Assembly: GCA_964627055.1 (NCBI GenBank)
Contig: CAZVGV010000014.1
Span: forward strand, 1-23,878
DNA length: 23,878 nt
Reading direction: 5' to 3'
From: JBBTQS01 sp964627055
Lineage (GTDB): Bacteria > Patescibacteriota > Patescibacteriia > Magasanikbacterales > JBBTQS01
How positions within the stretch are numbered: the first letter of the stretch is position 1; every line of letters begins with the position of its first letter. The notes below the pieces were generated by a model. The model was given only the letters and a program-made list of their open reading frames with translations, did no database searches and was not told where the DNA came from. Below, in pieces: positions 12,006 to 21,182 of the stretch. The position numbers were made by a program, and so were the translations under genes.

Positions 12006-12015
12006 ACAAGTACGT

Positions 12016-12567
12016 CTAGATCTTCATGATTTCTGCCTCCTTTTCTGCACCCAATGTTTCGATTTTTTCGTTTGCAGACTTGGTGAGCTCTTCGAGCTTG
12101 TCCATGTCATGAAACTTTTGATCCTCGGTAAGTGTTCCATCCTTCTCATCAGCATTGATCGAAGTGCGGCACTCTTCACGATGCTGGCGGACACGAATCT
12201 TCGCACCTTCGAGTCTCGTCTTGAGATTCTTTACCAACTCCTTACGTGTTTCTTCTGTAAGTGGCGGAATTGGCAAGCGTACGACCACACCGTCACTGCT
12301 CGGGTTGAGACCGATGTTTGCTGCGATAATTGCCTTCTCGATTGCAGGCAACACTGTTCGATCCCAAGGTGCAATCTGAATCAACCGTGCATCAGGTGTC
12401 GTAATCGTAGCAACATTCTTGATCGGCTGTCGTGTACCATATGCTTCCACCTGGATGTCCTCAACCAACACCGGATTTGCACGTCCGGTGCGAAGACTCG
12501 CAATTTCTTGCTTGAGGTGTGCGAGGGTTTCTTCGCACGATTTTTTCATGGTTTCCAGGTGCTGCAT
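12016..12567 (-). CDS. frr: Ribosome recycling factor
   Basis: 183 residues, the standard length. With EF-G it splits the post-termination ribosome. The conserved segments are present: ASLRTGRANPVLVEDIQVEAYG near residues 25-45, the small beta domain (IKNVATITTPDARLIQIAPWDR), and the helical bundle ending PPLTEETRKELVKNLKTRLEGAKIRVRQHREECR. Start ATG has AAGG 5 bases upstream. It sits 14 bases after the Asp-box lipoprotein gene and 10 bases before glyS, making a small translation block within the operon. Nothing odd in the sequence. Confidence 0.97.
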   Translation of the reverse strand: MQHLETMKKSCEETLAHLKQEIASLRTGRANPVLVEDIQVEAYGTRQPIKNVATITTPDARLIQIAPWDRTVLPAIEKAIIAANIGLNPSSDGVVVRLPIPPLTEETRKELVKNLKTRLEGAKIRVRQHREECRTSINADEKDGTLTEDQKFHDMDKLEELTKSANEKIETLGAEKEAEIMKI

Positions 12568-12581
12568 AGTGCCTTTTGTTC

Positions 12582-13661
12582 TTATTTTGCCGTTACATTT
12601 CGCGCTCCCAAGTACACCACGTCCGTAGCATCTCTGTCAATAAGGATGGCACTCACTGCCTTCTGTGTTGGGATTGCTTTTTTCTGCCACTGCTGACCGC
12701 CATCAATCGAGCGATAGAAGCCGGAAAGCGTGCCGTAATAGATCTCATCAGCATTCTCCTGATTGATCGTAAGAGAATAAATTAACTCTGTACTTGGTGC
12801 GTTAATGAGTGGCAATTCTTCCCACGTTGCACCATTGTCGGTCGTACGTGAAAGACCTCGCTTGCTTGCCACAATCAATACAGATCCATCGCCACCAAAG
12901 GCTGCGGTGCTGTAGATCTTGGCATCAGCCTTCTTCGTCTTAAATGCCGGAGTAATTTCAGTCCAGGTATCACCTGCATCATCACTGCGGAACATGCCGC
13001 TGCGACCGCCCGCCATGAAAACGATATTGTGATTCTTTGGGTGCAAGAAAACATCCTGCACAGTATCGCTCGTAAGACGGCGCTTCACCGACCATGACTC
13101 GCCTCCATCAACTGTCTTCATAAGAGCTCCGGATCGAGTACCTGCGTACAAGACATTCGTTTGCTCGGTATCAATAGCGAGGCTACGGAATGCATCAGAC
13201 TGATTCCCCTTCAGCATCTCGCTCTTTGTATACTTCGATTTCCAGGTACGACCACAATCCTCTGTCTTGAGGATGGAGCTATCAACCGCTGCGTACACTT
13301 CACATGCCTGCTTCGGGTTCACTGCAAGAGCAAAGATCACTCCTGTCTGCATCACAGCTTCCTGAGGTCGGATCCACGAATTTCCGCGATTCTCACTCAC
13401 CCAGAGCCCCTTGTTGGATCCTGCGTAAAGCACATCACTGTTGGCGGGATCCTGAACAAGCAAACGAATATCCGCAAACGTATGGAGTGATTCTTTCGCT
13501 CCTGAAGTCGTGAGAATAGCAGACGCAGAACCCCACGTGTCACCAGCATTGGTACTACGGAATACACCGAAGTCGTTGCCGACTGGCTTTTTTTCACCGC
13601 AACCGAGTCCTACGAGCGCGAGCGTGGCGACAATGAGTGCCGCCTTATGTGTTCGATGCAT
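12582..13661 (-). CDS. Secreted seven-bladed Asp-box (BNR/sortilin-type) beta-propeller, probable lipoprotein
   Basis: 359 residues from the ATG at 13659-13661 (ATG 13673 gives MTSIM first). The N-terminus is a signal peptide (MHRTHKAALIVATLALVGLG) with Cys21 after it; the lipobox is unusual because -3 is Gly. Seven Asp-box motifs of the S/T-x-D-x-G-x-T/S-W type fall at about residues 36, 89, 133, 183, 226, 273 and 318, spaced 43-53 apart, so the protein should be one complete seven-bladed propeller. Sialidases and Ycf48/sortilin-like proteins share this fold, but no sialidase catalytic Arg triad is evident, so a binding or assembly role outside the membrane is likelier (inference). Its start overlaps the end of holB by 17 bases. 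Confidence 0.85.
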   Translation of the reverse strand: MHRTHKAALIVATLALVGLGCGEKKPVGNDFGVFRSTNAGDTWGSASAILTTSGAKESLHTFADIRLLVQDPANSDVLYAGSNKGLWVSENRGNSWIRPQEAVMQTGVIFALAVNPKQACEVYAAVDSSILKTEDCGRTWKSKYTKSEMLKGNQSDAFRSLAIDTEQTNVLYAGTRSGALMKTVDGGESWSVKRRLTSDTVQDVFLHPKNHNIVFMAGGRSGMFRSDDAGDTWTEITPAFKTKKADAKIYSTAAFGGDGSVLIVASKRGLSRTTDNGATWEELPLINAPSTELIYSLTINQENADEIYYGTLSGFYRSIDGGQQWQKKAIPTQKAVSAILIDRDATDVVYLGARNVTAK

Positions 13662-14445
13662 AATCGATGTCATACAGAGCAAAGAGTAATGTTTCAAAAA
13701 GAAGTTTGGGGTGGATATTACGCGAGATGTCGTGCTGCGCTCGGCGTATCGCCTTACTCGCTCGCACAACCGGCATCGCGTCTCCCCCCGTCCCTACACG
13801 ACTGCGTAATAACTCGCGCGTATACACGTGCCACCAGTACAGCATATGGGCGAGAACTCTGCGCTGAGCCGCGTGATCAGCTTTCTTTTCCTTCTCACCA
13901 AAAAACGGCTCGAGCAACTGTCGAGCTTCATAGAGTGGACGCGAGCGAACTGACTCAAACAACTCACGATACGTTGCGTACGACGGATGCTGTGTTATTT
14001 GTGTCTCCTCAAGATGCACACGATACACACTCACTCGCGACGCAATCGTCGGCAACACTGAATCCCACGCATCAGACAGGAGCAAGAAATACGAGTGTGC
14101 CGGTGGTTCCTCCAACACCTTGAGCAATGCATTTGCAGCACTCGAACTGAGCTGGTGTGCGTCATACACCACAATCCATCGTGGATGCGCCGCATCTGCA
14201 GTCGTAAGCAAAAATTCTTTACATGCACGAATCTGTTCGATCGAAATATCTTTCCCAGTGGGCGACACCTGCATCATGAACCCTACTTCAGGTTTGCCGC
14301 CATATACCGATTCCAAAAACATCTGACCCAACCCAGACAAATCCGCCGCACCAGACCCGGCAAGCGCAATGGCGTGCGGCAAAGTACGCGTCTCCCAGAG
14401 ACGTGTGAGCTGCCCTACAATATTCCCTGCCGCCGCGTGATACAT
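13645..14445 (-). CDS. holB: DNA polymerase III delta-prime subunit, short form
   Basis: 266 residues from ATG 14443-14445 (MYHAAAGNIVGQ); the frame opens further up but that part lies in the MFS gene. It is a clamp-loader subunit that helps load the sliding clamp. The diagnostic stretch is SSSAANALLKVLEEPPAHSY (about 100-119) with IASRVSVYRVH after it (SRV in place of the SRC motif of active subunits). The Walker A loop is degenerate (ALAGSGAADLSG), as expected for delta-prime, and the four-cysteine zinc module of gamma/tau and many delta-prime proteins is absent. It lies 8 bases after the MFS gene and overlaps the lipoprotein gene. Confidence 0.88.
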   Translation of the reverse strand: MYHAAAGNIVGQLTRLWETRTLPHAIALAGSGAADLSGLGQMFLESVYGGKPEVGFMMQVSPTGKDISIEQIRACKEFLLTTADAAHPRWIVVYDAHQLSSSAANALLKVLEEPPAHSYFLLLSDAWDSVLPTIASRVSVYRVHLEETQITQHPSYATYRELFESVRSRPLYEARQLLEPFFGEKEKKADHAAQRRVLAHMLYWWHVYTRELLRSRVGTGGDAMPVVRASKAIRRAQHDISRNIHPKLLFETLLFALYDIDYASNT

Positions 14446-14453
14446 AGTCACGG

Positions 14454-15689
14454 TTATTTTAGCACAGGTTCTGCTGTGGGAGAAGGTGTTATACGCAATA
14501 GTGTAACGCCAATAATAGCTATAGCTATCGCAAGAGCAACCCCTCCATACGCTCCGTACGCCCCCACCAAGACTCCCGCAACTAACGACAGACAAATATC
14601 CATCACATTTTTGATCATGTTGAAGTTCGAGAGCACGGTCGCACGATGATAGGAAGCAACCGTACGATTCAACTCCAAGATGAAGAGTGGCTCACGTATC
14701 GTCTGGGAGAGCAACGTTACAAAACACAAAAAAATCAATACGTACGGATTGTGAGTGAAAAACATTCCCAACATACTCACCAAGGGAACCCACGTCAGAT
14801 TATTTGCAAGCCGCACAAATCCATACCGTGCCTCCCACCGATACGTCGTACGCCGGACCACAAAGGCAAAGCTGTGATACACCAAATAAAAAATACCGAG
14901 TGCAGAAACCGTCCAACCCACGTCACTCAATATCGGCTGGTAAACCCGCCAAAAAATAAGCACACTCACAAACAACAACCCTTTATTAGCAGCAATACGG
15001 AGCAACCACCCCTCACGGCGCATAAACTGAATGCTACTCACCAGGATATTGGTCTCGCGCTCTTCCTCTGACTGGTATCTATTGGGTTCCTCGATGAACC
15101 AGAGCAACACCAAACCAGCCGCCGTAAGTAACGCATTACACAACAGCACAACCGTGAACTGCCAATCGAACATTTCTTTCACAAACAATGCACCCAAAAA
15201 AGGGACTACACCTTTGAGCACGTTTCTAGATGCGTAATAGTGGGAGTTATGCCGTAGCGCGTCCTTCTCCTCACCCAGTTCCTTCAGTGTGTCATACAAC
15301 AATGCTTCATCAGCGCCAGACAAAAATGCATATCCAATCGCTGATGCTATCTGTACAACCGCAAACCAAGTGAAATCATATGCAAAGGCCTGAATCACCG
15401 AAGCAAGTACTAAGCAAACAAACCCAACACCCAAACTCCGGACACGCCCGATTCGGTCTGCAACATATCCAGTTGGAATTTCGGCAACAAACCCAGTAAC
15501 GGACCAAATCACCGTCAGCACCATCAACTCCTGCAATGAGACGCCTCGTGCCAAATAAAACAACGTCAAAACCGCATTGAGCGCCTTCGTTTCAAACAAC
15601 GCGCGCGCCCAAAAAAGTAACTGCAAATTTCGCCGCAGACGCCGAGACCGCAGCTCCCCAGGTGGCGTCGCTGTACGACCCCACATCAT
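14454..15689 (-). CDS. Major facilitator superfamily transporter
   Basis: 411 residues from the ATG at 15687-15689, which overlaps the TGA of the GT4 gene (ATGA); a second ATG follows directly at 15686. The frame extends to 15737 but only inside GT4. About twelve hydrophobic segments are visible, with the MFS loop 2-3 signature GYVADRIGRVRSLG near residues 75-90 and a related motif in the first half only. A charged central loop (EEPNRYQSEEERETN) separates the two halves. The substrate is unknown; sequences of this type are often annotated as drug or sugar exporters. Position between GT4 and holB suggests operon packing rather than a shared pathway. Confidence 0.88.
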   Translation of the reverse strand: MMWGRTATPPGELRSRRLRRNLQLLFWARALFETKALNAVLTLFYLARGVSLQELMVLTVIWSVTGFVAEIPTGYVADRIGRVRSLGVGFVCLVLASVIQAFAYDFTWFAVVQIASAIGYAFLSGADEALLYDTLKELGEEKDALRHNSHYYASRNVLKGVVPFLGALFVKEMFDWQFTVVLLCNALLTAAGLVLLWFIEEPNRYQSEEERETNILVSSIQFMRREGWLLRIAANKGLLFVSVLIFWRVYQPILSDVGWTVSALGIFYLVYHSFAFVVRRTTYRWEARYGFVRLANNLTWVPLVSMLGMFFTHNPYVLIFLCFVTLLSQTIREPLFILELNRTVASYHRATVLSNFNMIKNVMDICLSLVAGVLVGAYGAYGGVALAIAIAIIGVTLLRITPSPTAEPVLK

Positions 15690-16807
15690 AGTCCGTCGAT
15701 CAACTGTGCAGCGATCTGTTCGGAAGTTTTGCGCCACGTATATTCTTGAACTCGTTCACTATCACGTTGTGCTGCTTCATGCACCGCGGTACTACCACTG
15801 AGCGCTTTTTCCAACATTGCGACTAAGTCTTCGGTGGTTCCATCGGTAATAAAGGTCGCCTCGCCAGCAATCTCCTCGGTCGCACTTCCACTACGAACAA
15901 TCACTGGCGTCGCACACGCACGCGCCTCCAAGACAGGGATACCGAACCCCTCGTACTTGGTCGCAAATGACAATACACTCGCCCCTGCATACAGTTGAGG
16001 CAGATCCTCTGCCGGTACAAACCCTAATTCACGAATGCGCACCGCCATTGGCGAGGCATCGATTGCAGCTCGCACTGTCGTGTATCCAAATCCAGGCTTA
16101 CCCGCAAGCACAAGAAGATGCTGTTCATCCTGATGCGCCCGCAGATACTGTTCGAATGCCCGCACCAGTTGTGATACCCCCTTCTTCTCCTCAATACGCC
16201 CCACGAACAACACATACGGTGCGTTGATTTGATACTTCGCCAACGTATCAGCTACTCGGCGCGGTTCAATATGCGTATGAAATTGCGCATGATCATACGC
16301 TTCTGGTACCACAACAATCTTCGCCCTAATCGAACGATACGCTTGTTCAATATCTCGACGCGTAGATTCTGAAGGCACGATCACTACGTCCGCATAACGC
16401 AATGCCGCACGCGTCATACGATTGGCATACCATCGCTCGAACGTTGAATAACATTCCGGTGTGTGCAAAAAGGCAACATCATGAATCACGGTCACCGTCC
16501 GTCGGCCACGCACCATCGGCAATACGTGTGCGGGGACAAAGAGTACATCAGGACGATGCAACAACAGTTCAAGCGACAATCGCAGCGAGGTCCACAACCG
16601 CATCCCAGGCGTTGATAACGCTCGCTTTTCCCACGATGACGGCAACGGAGTAGCATCTACTGCCTGCTCATCACCGCGCAAATACAACCGAACTGTTGCT
16701 GATGCAGGCAAAAGAGTCTTCAATTCCTCAATAACCGAAAAAGCGAACTGTTCAACACCGGTTCGCTCACTCGTCTGACTTCGTGACCCATCAATACCGA
16801 TCACCAT
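15686..16807 (-). CDS. Glycosyltransferase family 4 (GT-B)
   Basis: 373 residues with the GT-B fold. Early motif MVIGIDGSRSQTSERTGVEQF is the glycine-rich N-lobe start of GT4 enzymes; TVIHDVAFLHTPE (105-117) and VVIVPSESTRRDI (141-153) are conserved N-lobe segments; YVLFVGRIEEKKGVSQLVRAF (198-218) starts the C-lobe; and the donor-binding E-x7-E motif is Glu286/Glu294 (EGFGIPVLE). It would transfer a sugar from a nucleotide donor to a lipid-linked or envelope glycan at the cytoplasmic face. It starts 6 bases after mreB and shares the neighbourhood with a GT2 and DUF4012, which argues for cell-surface polysaccharide work. Short AGAG precedes the ATG. Confidence 0.93.
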   Translation of the reverse strand: MVIGIDGSRSQTSERTGVEQFAFSVIEELKTLLPASATVRLYLRGDEQAVDATPLPSSWEKRALSTPGMRLWTSLRLSLELLLHRPDVLFVPAHVLPMVRGRRTVTVIHDVAFLHTPECYSTFERWYANRMTRAALRYADVVIVPSESTRRDIEQAYRSIRAKIVVVPEAYDHAQFHTHIEPRRVADTLAKYQINAPYVLFVGRIEEKKGVSQLVRAFEQYLRAHQDEQHLLVLAGKPGFGYTTVRAAIDASPMAVRIRELGFVPAEDLPQLYAGASVLSFATKYEGFGIPVLEARACATPVIVRSGSATEEIAGEATFITDGTTEDLVAMLEKALSGSTAVHEAAQRDSERVQEYTWRKTSEQIAAQLIDGL

Positions 16808-16813
16808 ACAACT

Positions 16814-17821
16814 CTAACGTGTGGCAAGAATACTGCGCTTATAACTATCCAAATTCTCAAGGGCAATTCCTGTACCTTTTGCTACACACAACAACGGCTC
16901 ATCTGCCATGTAGGTAGGCACACCTGTTGCCTGTGCAATGAGTTCGTCTAGATTACGAAGCTGACTCGTACCTCCAGAAAGAATCATTCCCTTATCCATT
17001 ACATCTGCAGAAAGTTCTGGTGGTGTGTCGTGCAGTACATCCTTGATTGCTTGAATAAGCCCTGCAAGTTCGTGCTGCACAGCATCCGTAACATCGTTAC
17101 TTGTCACTGTAATCGTGCGTGGCAACCCACTCACCATATCGCGCCCGCGCACATCCATCGACAACTTCTTGTCCATGTACATGGCAGAGCCCACTTGAAT
17201 CTTGATATCCTCTGCAGTTCGTTCACCAATTGCCAGACCATATTTGCGACGAATATGCTCAGCAATGGCTGCATCAAGCTTGTTACCACCGATGCGCACA
17301 CTTCCACTACTTACAATTCCACCCAAGGAGATCACAGCAATTTCTGCAGTACCACCTCCAATATCCACGATCATGTGTCCAGATGCGGAGCCGATAGGCA
17401 CATCAGCTCCGATAGCAGCAACAATCGGTTCCTTGATGATATAGGCTGCACGCGCACCAGCTGCAATCGTTGCATCAATAACTGCGCGACGTTCGGTGGA
17501 AGTAATGCCACCAGGAACAGCTACCATTACTTCTGGCCTGAAGAGGCGTACGCCACCAAGCGCCTTGTTGATGAAGTAGCGCAACATTGCCTCGGTTGTT
17601 CGGTAATTCGCAATTACACCGTCTTTGAGCGGGCGCTCAGCAATAATGGTGTCTGGCGTACGACCGATCATGTCCTTCGCTTCCTTTCCAACCGCAAGCA
17701 CGGTTCGGTCAGATTTGGAAATAGCCACTACCGAAGGTTCATTAATAATAATGCCCCGCTTTGGGACATACACAAGAACATTGGTAGTTCCGAGGTCAAT
17801 GCCGACTTTTTTGGTAAACAT
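16814..17821 (-). CDS. mreB: Rod-shape determining protein MreB
   Basis: 335 residues, standard length. It is the bacterial actin homologue that polymerises under the membrane and guides cell-wall synthesis. Actin-fold nucleotide motifs are clear: phosphate-1 GIDLGTTNVLVY (7-18), phosphate-2 MIVDIGGGTAEIAVISLGG, and adenosine motif GMILSGGTSQLRNL followed by GVPTYMADEPLLCVAKGTG. The start has GGGAG 6 bases upstream, one of the better ribosome sites in the operon, and a promoter lies just before it. mreC, mreD and rodA are not in the window; instead it is flanked by DUF4012 and GT4. Confidence 0.97.
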   Translation of the reverse strand: MFTKKVGIDLGTTNVLVYVPKRGIIINEPSVVAISKSDRTVLAVGKEAKDMIGRTPDTIIAERPLKDGVIANYRTTEAMLRYFINKALGGVRLFRPEVMVAVPGGITSTERRAVIDATIAAGARAAYIIKEPIVAAIGADVPIGSASGHMIVDIGGGTAEIAVISLGGIVSSGSVRIGGNKLDAAIAEHIRRKYGLAIGERTAEDIKIQVGSAMYMDKKLSMDVRGRDMVSGLPRTITVTSNDVTDAVQHELAGLIQAIKDVLHDTPPELSADVMDKGMILSGGTSQLRNLDELIAQATGVPTYMADEPLLCVAKGTGIALENLDSYKRSILATR

Positions 17822-17833
17822 AGCGTACTCCCT

Positions 17834-17863
17834 ATAGTAGCCGCCTCACACTCACGCCGTCAA
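17834..17863 (-). promoter_or_regulatory. Possible internal promoter in front of mreB
   Basis: Minus strand TTGACG (17858-17863), 18 bases, TACTAT (17834-17839), in the widest gap (58 bases) of the long operon. It would give mreB and the genes after it an independent transcript. Confidence 0.5.
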
Positions 17864-17879
17864 TCATTCACTCCTTTTG

Positions 17880-19256
17880 TCATCGAAATACAGAATCTCG
17901 CGTAAGGAGCGCCGATACTGGTTCCTCGCCATAGATCTGAAGCTCGAGTGGAATCGCAGGTACACCAGACTGCTTCTGCACCTGTACGGTATACGTCCGA
18001 CGCTGCAATCGCGCCACCACCGCCTCTGGTAATTGGTATTGCAACTCTACAGTATGTGTCGCGCCAGGCTCTACAGCAAAAAAGAATCCGACCACTGGAC
18101 GATTGTATTCTCGTCCAACATAGAACGATCCCTTCTCTGGATCTTTTTCGCGTACCATTGCACCCGAACCAGCAAGGAACTCTGTACCTGCAGGCAAGTA
18201 CACTCGCGAGAATGACCTATACCGCGTTGTGCGCCAATCAAACACTCCACGATTCTTGTATGTAATACGCAACGTCGCTCTGCCTTCGTGTGTAATAGTG
18301 TACTGTATTTCACGCGCCATCACACGATCAGTTTTAAGGCTTGCAAGATTCGCATCAACCAAGAACCATGCATCCTCACCATCAGCCGGTTGCGCCATAA
18401 TTCCTCCCCAACCCTGACTCACGATCGTTTGCTGTACTCCAGAATCTCGTGAATACAGCTGCACATCCTTGGTGTCTAGTGCCTCAAAAAACATCCGGGC
18501 AAATTGCGGCCACAACACTGTAAAATTCTTTTTTACACGATCGAAAACCACCGACATCACGTGGCGTATGAACTCTTTACGATTTTCATACGAGTCACCC
18601 CGCTTCGCATACCCGTACTCCACCTCCCACTGCAATTGCTCGATGAAAGTGTCTGGATCAAGACGAACTCCGTCTGCAGTGATCGGCCCAAGAATGCGCA
18701 TCGCTTTTGCCACAAAACCTGCGTTGATCGCAATCACACCATCAAAAGGCAATGTGTCCCCAGATTCTTGAGCATACCGCTCCATGAGAAGTTGTGCAGA
18801 CGAAGGGAAATCAGGCAACCAGTTAGAATCTCGGAAGAAATACTTAGGCTGCGCCAAGTAATTACGAAGCGGAGCTGGTGCGAGTGGAATCAAGGATTGA
18901 TCTGCACGTGCGTCGAGCTGTTCCGTTCCTTCCACGAACCACGACGTCACACTCGTGTTGTCCATTTCAATAATCGCATAGTTACCCACAAACCCTCCTG
19001 TTGGACGCACCTCGGTGTTATTCTGAAGTAACACCAAAAATCGCTTGGGGCCATTTATCCCAAGAAAATACGGAAACACTTCCTTCGCAGTATCAACCAC
19101 TGCTGTTCCGTACGATTGCTGCAGTTCTTGTTTTACGTGATTGTACGCGCGCAGTTGCGGAGCTACGTACCGGAAGTATGCACCCGTGGCACCAAGGGCC
19201 AACGCAAGCACCATCCAGATACCAACCCACAACCACATCTTTCTCCGATGTGTCAT
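17880..19256 (-). CDS. DUF4012 membrane-anchored extracytoplasmic protein
   Basis: 458 residues. A basic start (MTHRRK) and one hydrophobic helix (residues 7-27) anchor it, with the rest outside. The DUF4012 signatures are present: FLVLLQNNTEVRPTGGFVG (73-91), the RDSNWLPDFPSSA stretch (142-154), the DGVIAINAGFVAKAMRILGP segment, and a beta-rich C-terminal half (YKNRGVFDWRTTRYRSFSRV, FFFAVEPGATHTVELQYQLP). The family has no established function; it is frequent in CPR and Gram-positive genomes beside polysaccharide genes and shares traits with LytR-CpsA-Psr-like modules by position only. Here it sits between a GT2 and mreB, fitting envelope assembly. No clear ribosome site. Confidence 0.88.
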   Translation of the reverse strand: MTHRRKMWLWVGIWMVLALALGATGAYFRYVAPQLRAYNHVKQELQQSYGTAVVDTAKEVFPYFLGINGPKRFLVLLQNNTEVRPTGGFVGNYAIIEMDNTSVTSWFVEGTEQLDARADQSLIPLAPAPLRNYLAQPKYFFRDSNWLPDFPSSAQLLMERYAQESGDTLPFDGVIAINAGFVAKAMRILGPITADGVRLDPDTFIEQLQWEVEYGYAKRGDSYENRKEFIRHVMSVVFDRVKKNFTVLWPQFARMFFEALDTKDVQLYSRDSGVQQTIVSQGWGGIMAQPADGEDAWFLVDANLASLKTDRVMAREIQYTITHEGRATLRITYKNRGVFDWRTTRYRSFSRVYLPAGTEFLAGSGAMVREKDPEKGSFYVGREYNRPVVGFFFAVEPGATHTVELQYQLPEAVVARLQRRTYTVQVQKQSGVPAIPLELQIYGEEPVSALLTRDSVFR

Positions 19257-19274
19257 ACACGGCGTGATGACGTG

Positions 19275-20771
19275 TTACGCCGTTATTATTTTACGCTTCT
19301 TCGCCGAAACATTGAAGCCCAAATATTTTCCAAGCATGAGACGTGTTTGCGCATCAATGGCAGGAATGGCACTCATGAAGATGAGCGAGATAGGCAGCAA
19401 CAACCACTGCAAGATCATCACAAGCTTCGTGTAGGAACGAACTGAACTCGGGCGCGGCGGCAACAATAAGAGACTATAAGTCATGGAGAAAAGAAGGCCA
19501 AGCATAGCCCCACCCATCAGCCACTCGAGAATATGCGGTGTATTCTGAAACAAAACCGTTGAGCGAACTTCGTCCCCTGCCACAAGTAGCGGGAGTCGCC
19601 CGAACACAAGCAAGATGATCGCAGTCATGCCCCAGGAGAACTTCCCCTCAATCATGTTGAACATGTAATACAATTTGCGCTGCCAAGGAATAGCTGGATG
19701 CTTGGGTAAATTCCAGAACATAAACGGAATATGCTCGGTTCCCCACGCCCACCGACGCTGCTGCTTGTACAGATTCCTCACAGAACGCCAGAACGTATCA
19801 TCTCGGACAGTATCCATGGAAACTGGCAAAAAAATAGGATACGTACGATAATCGCCATCATACTTAAGCACGCACTGCCAGTAGATGCGTGAATCCTCAC
19901 TCACAATACGTTTTTCCCAGAACCCTACATCAACCAGTGCCTTGAACGACATGGAATGCGATGAGAATGTCACCATTCGATCTACACGTGGCAATTCTGT
20001 GAGCAACCAGAACGTGGTACCAAATGCCATGATTCGCAACACTGCAGGCGACTCCCACATGTTGTTATTGTAGAGTGCAAACGGCTGATAGGACGCACGA
20101 GTGGGATTCTCAACACTCAGATACGTATACGACAATGCGCTGAAATAATGCGGATGCACGATGGTGTCAATATCGAACGCACTAACAATCACCCGTTCAT
20201 ACGCAATACCTCGAGCATCGACATACTCTTTCACCTTCTGACCAGCATAGTGAATATTACTCCCTTTTCCTGGAATTTCATCTGGCAGATCTGACGGATG
20301 AATCGTGACCAAGAAGTCGAAGAACTTGCCCCCGTATTCCTCCTTGAGTGCATGACAAAACGTACCAAAATGTTCTGCCTTTCGCTCTTCACCCGCAAGC
20401 ACGACGAGCATTTGTGAAGAAGGCAATGAGGACTTCAACAATCCATCGAGTGTCGTACGAACCACACTTTCGTCTTCATCGTACACAGGCAAAAAAATGG
20501 CATGCACGTAGTCTCTCCACTGGGGCTTCTCTTCCTGTAATTTCGCAAACCAGTCCGTCCGAAGCGCACGACGATATTCTCGCAAGGAAAGTGTGAGAAA
20601 AAACGAAAAGTACACCACACGATGCACCCAGTAGATGTCATACACAATCACAAAGTAGATCATCCAAATCGGCGCAAAAAACGACAACAAGATTCCCGCA
20701 ACAATAGAGACCCAGATCAGGGCACCGGGTAAAATTTCGTACAAACGATATTTGGTGTAATCAGACAACAT
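19275..20771 (-). CDS. Membrane glycosyltransferase family 2 (processive-type)
   Basis: 498 residues. Two hydrophobic helices at about 16-40 and 40-62 precede a cytosolic GT-A domain; further ones lie at about 380-398, 415-437 and 450-470. Catalytic features: IFLPVYDEDESVV (92-104), the D-x-D AFDIDT (Asp200, Asp202), the base ED in SEDSRIYW (292-293) and QQRRWAWG (337-344), the Q-x-x-R-W acceptor motif of cellulose/hyaluronan synthase-like enzymes. It probably makes a surface polysaccharide and passes it through its own membrane channel; the sugar is unknown. It overlaps the tsaB-like gene by 11 bases and is followed by DUF4012 after 18 bases. Confidence 0.92.
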   Translation of the reverse strand: MLSDYTKYRLYEILPGALIWVSIVAGILLSFFAPIWMIYFVIVYDIYWVHRVVYFSFFLTLSLREYRRALRTDWFAKLQEEKPQWRDYVHAIFLPVYDEDESVVRTTLDGLLKSSLPSSQMLVVLAGEERKAEHFGTFCHALKEEYGGKFFDFLVTIHPSDLPDEIPGKGSNIHYAGQKVKEYVDARGIAYERVIVSAFDIDTIVHPHYFSALSYTYLSVENPTRASYQPFALYNNNMWESPAVLRIMAFGTTFWLLTELPRVDRMVTFSSHSMSFKALVDVGFWEKRIVSEDSRIYWQCVLKYDGDYRTYPIFLPVSMDTVRDDTFWRSVRNLYKQQRRWAWGTEHIPFMFWNLPKHPAIPWQRKLYYMFNMIEGKFSWGMTAIILLVFGRLPLLVAGDEVRSTVLFQNTPHILEWLMGGAMLGLLFSMTYSLLLLPPRPSSVRSYTKLVMILQWLLLPISLIFMSAIPAIDAQTRLMLGKYLGFNVSAKKRKIITA

Positions 20772-21177
20772 GCGGAGTTTTGGGAATGCGAATGTTAGGC
20801 TCTGCAGAATATTCAGCAGTCACACTCGCGGTTGCTGGTACACCAGCAACCAATGCGACAGCCTGCGCCCAAGCAAAATCATCCGTAAGCGCGGATGCTG
20901 GAACTGCTACGGCTGGCACCTGCCAACCTGCAGCAAGCCCATTGATCGCTGTCACGCTGATGCGGGTTGCCATAAATGACCCCACGCCAGTCCCGACGAT
21001 GGTACCACGAATACCTTTTGTGTCCAGGGAATGACCTGTAATCGCACGGTCGATTACCGCAACCGCTTCCTGTGCCCGCACCCCCTCACGAACTACTATC
21101 GTGCTCTTTTCGGTAATCAAAAGCACCCGTGTTTGCCCCTCCTGCGAGCAATCCAATGCCAGAAACCACTGTGTCAT
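20761..21177 (-). CDS. tsaB: TsaB-like protein (tRNA t6A modification), short form
   Basis: 138 residues, about 60% of the usual TsaB length (about 230). TsaB pairs with TsaD to make threonylcarbamoyl-adenosine-37 in tRNAs. Seen: an ASKHA-fold N-terminal strand (WFLALDCSQEGQ), helix and the signature IVGTGVGSFMATRISVTAINGLAAGWQVPAVAVPASAL (family form: GPGSFTGLRIG, then GLA). The C-terminal subdomain is missing; CPR TsaB proteins are often shortened, so this need not be a broken gene. The stop TGA overlaps the GT2 start by 11 bases. It follows the winged-helix gene by 5 bases. Confidence is lower than for tpiA or frr because the signature is diverged (G-V-G-S-F). Confidence 0.75.
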   Translation of the reverse strand: MTQWFLALDCSQEGQTRVLLITEKSTIVVREGVRAQEAVAVIDRAITGHSLDTKGIRGTIVGTGVGSFMATRISVTAINGLAAGWQVPAVAVPASALTDDFAWAQAVALVAGVPATASVTAEYSAEPNIRIPKTPHVV

Positions 21178-21182
21178 AGTTG

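Noticed and set aside
14446..14595. Extended N-terminus of the delta-prime subunit
   Set aside because: These 50 codons lie within the 3' end of the MFS gene, are Cys/Ser/Tyr-rich without homology, and an ATG at 14445 begins the conserved part.
17030..17905. A 291-codon plus-strand frame
   Set aside because: Antisense to mreB, with abundant Asn, Thr, Ser and Cys and no motif; a shadow of the true gene.
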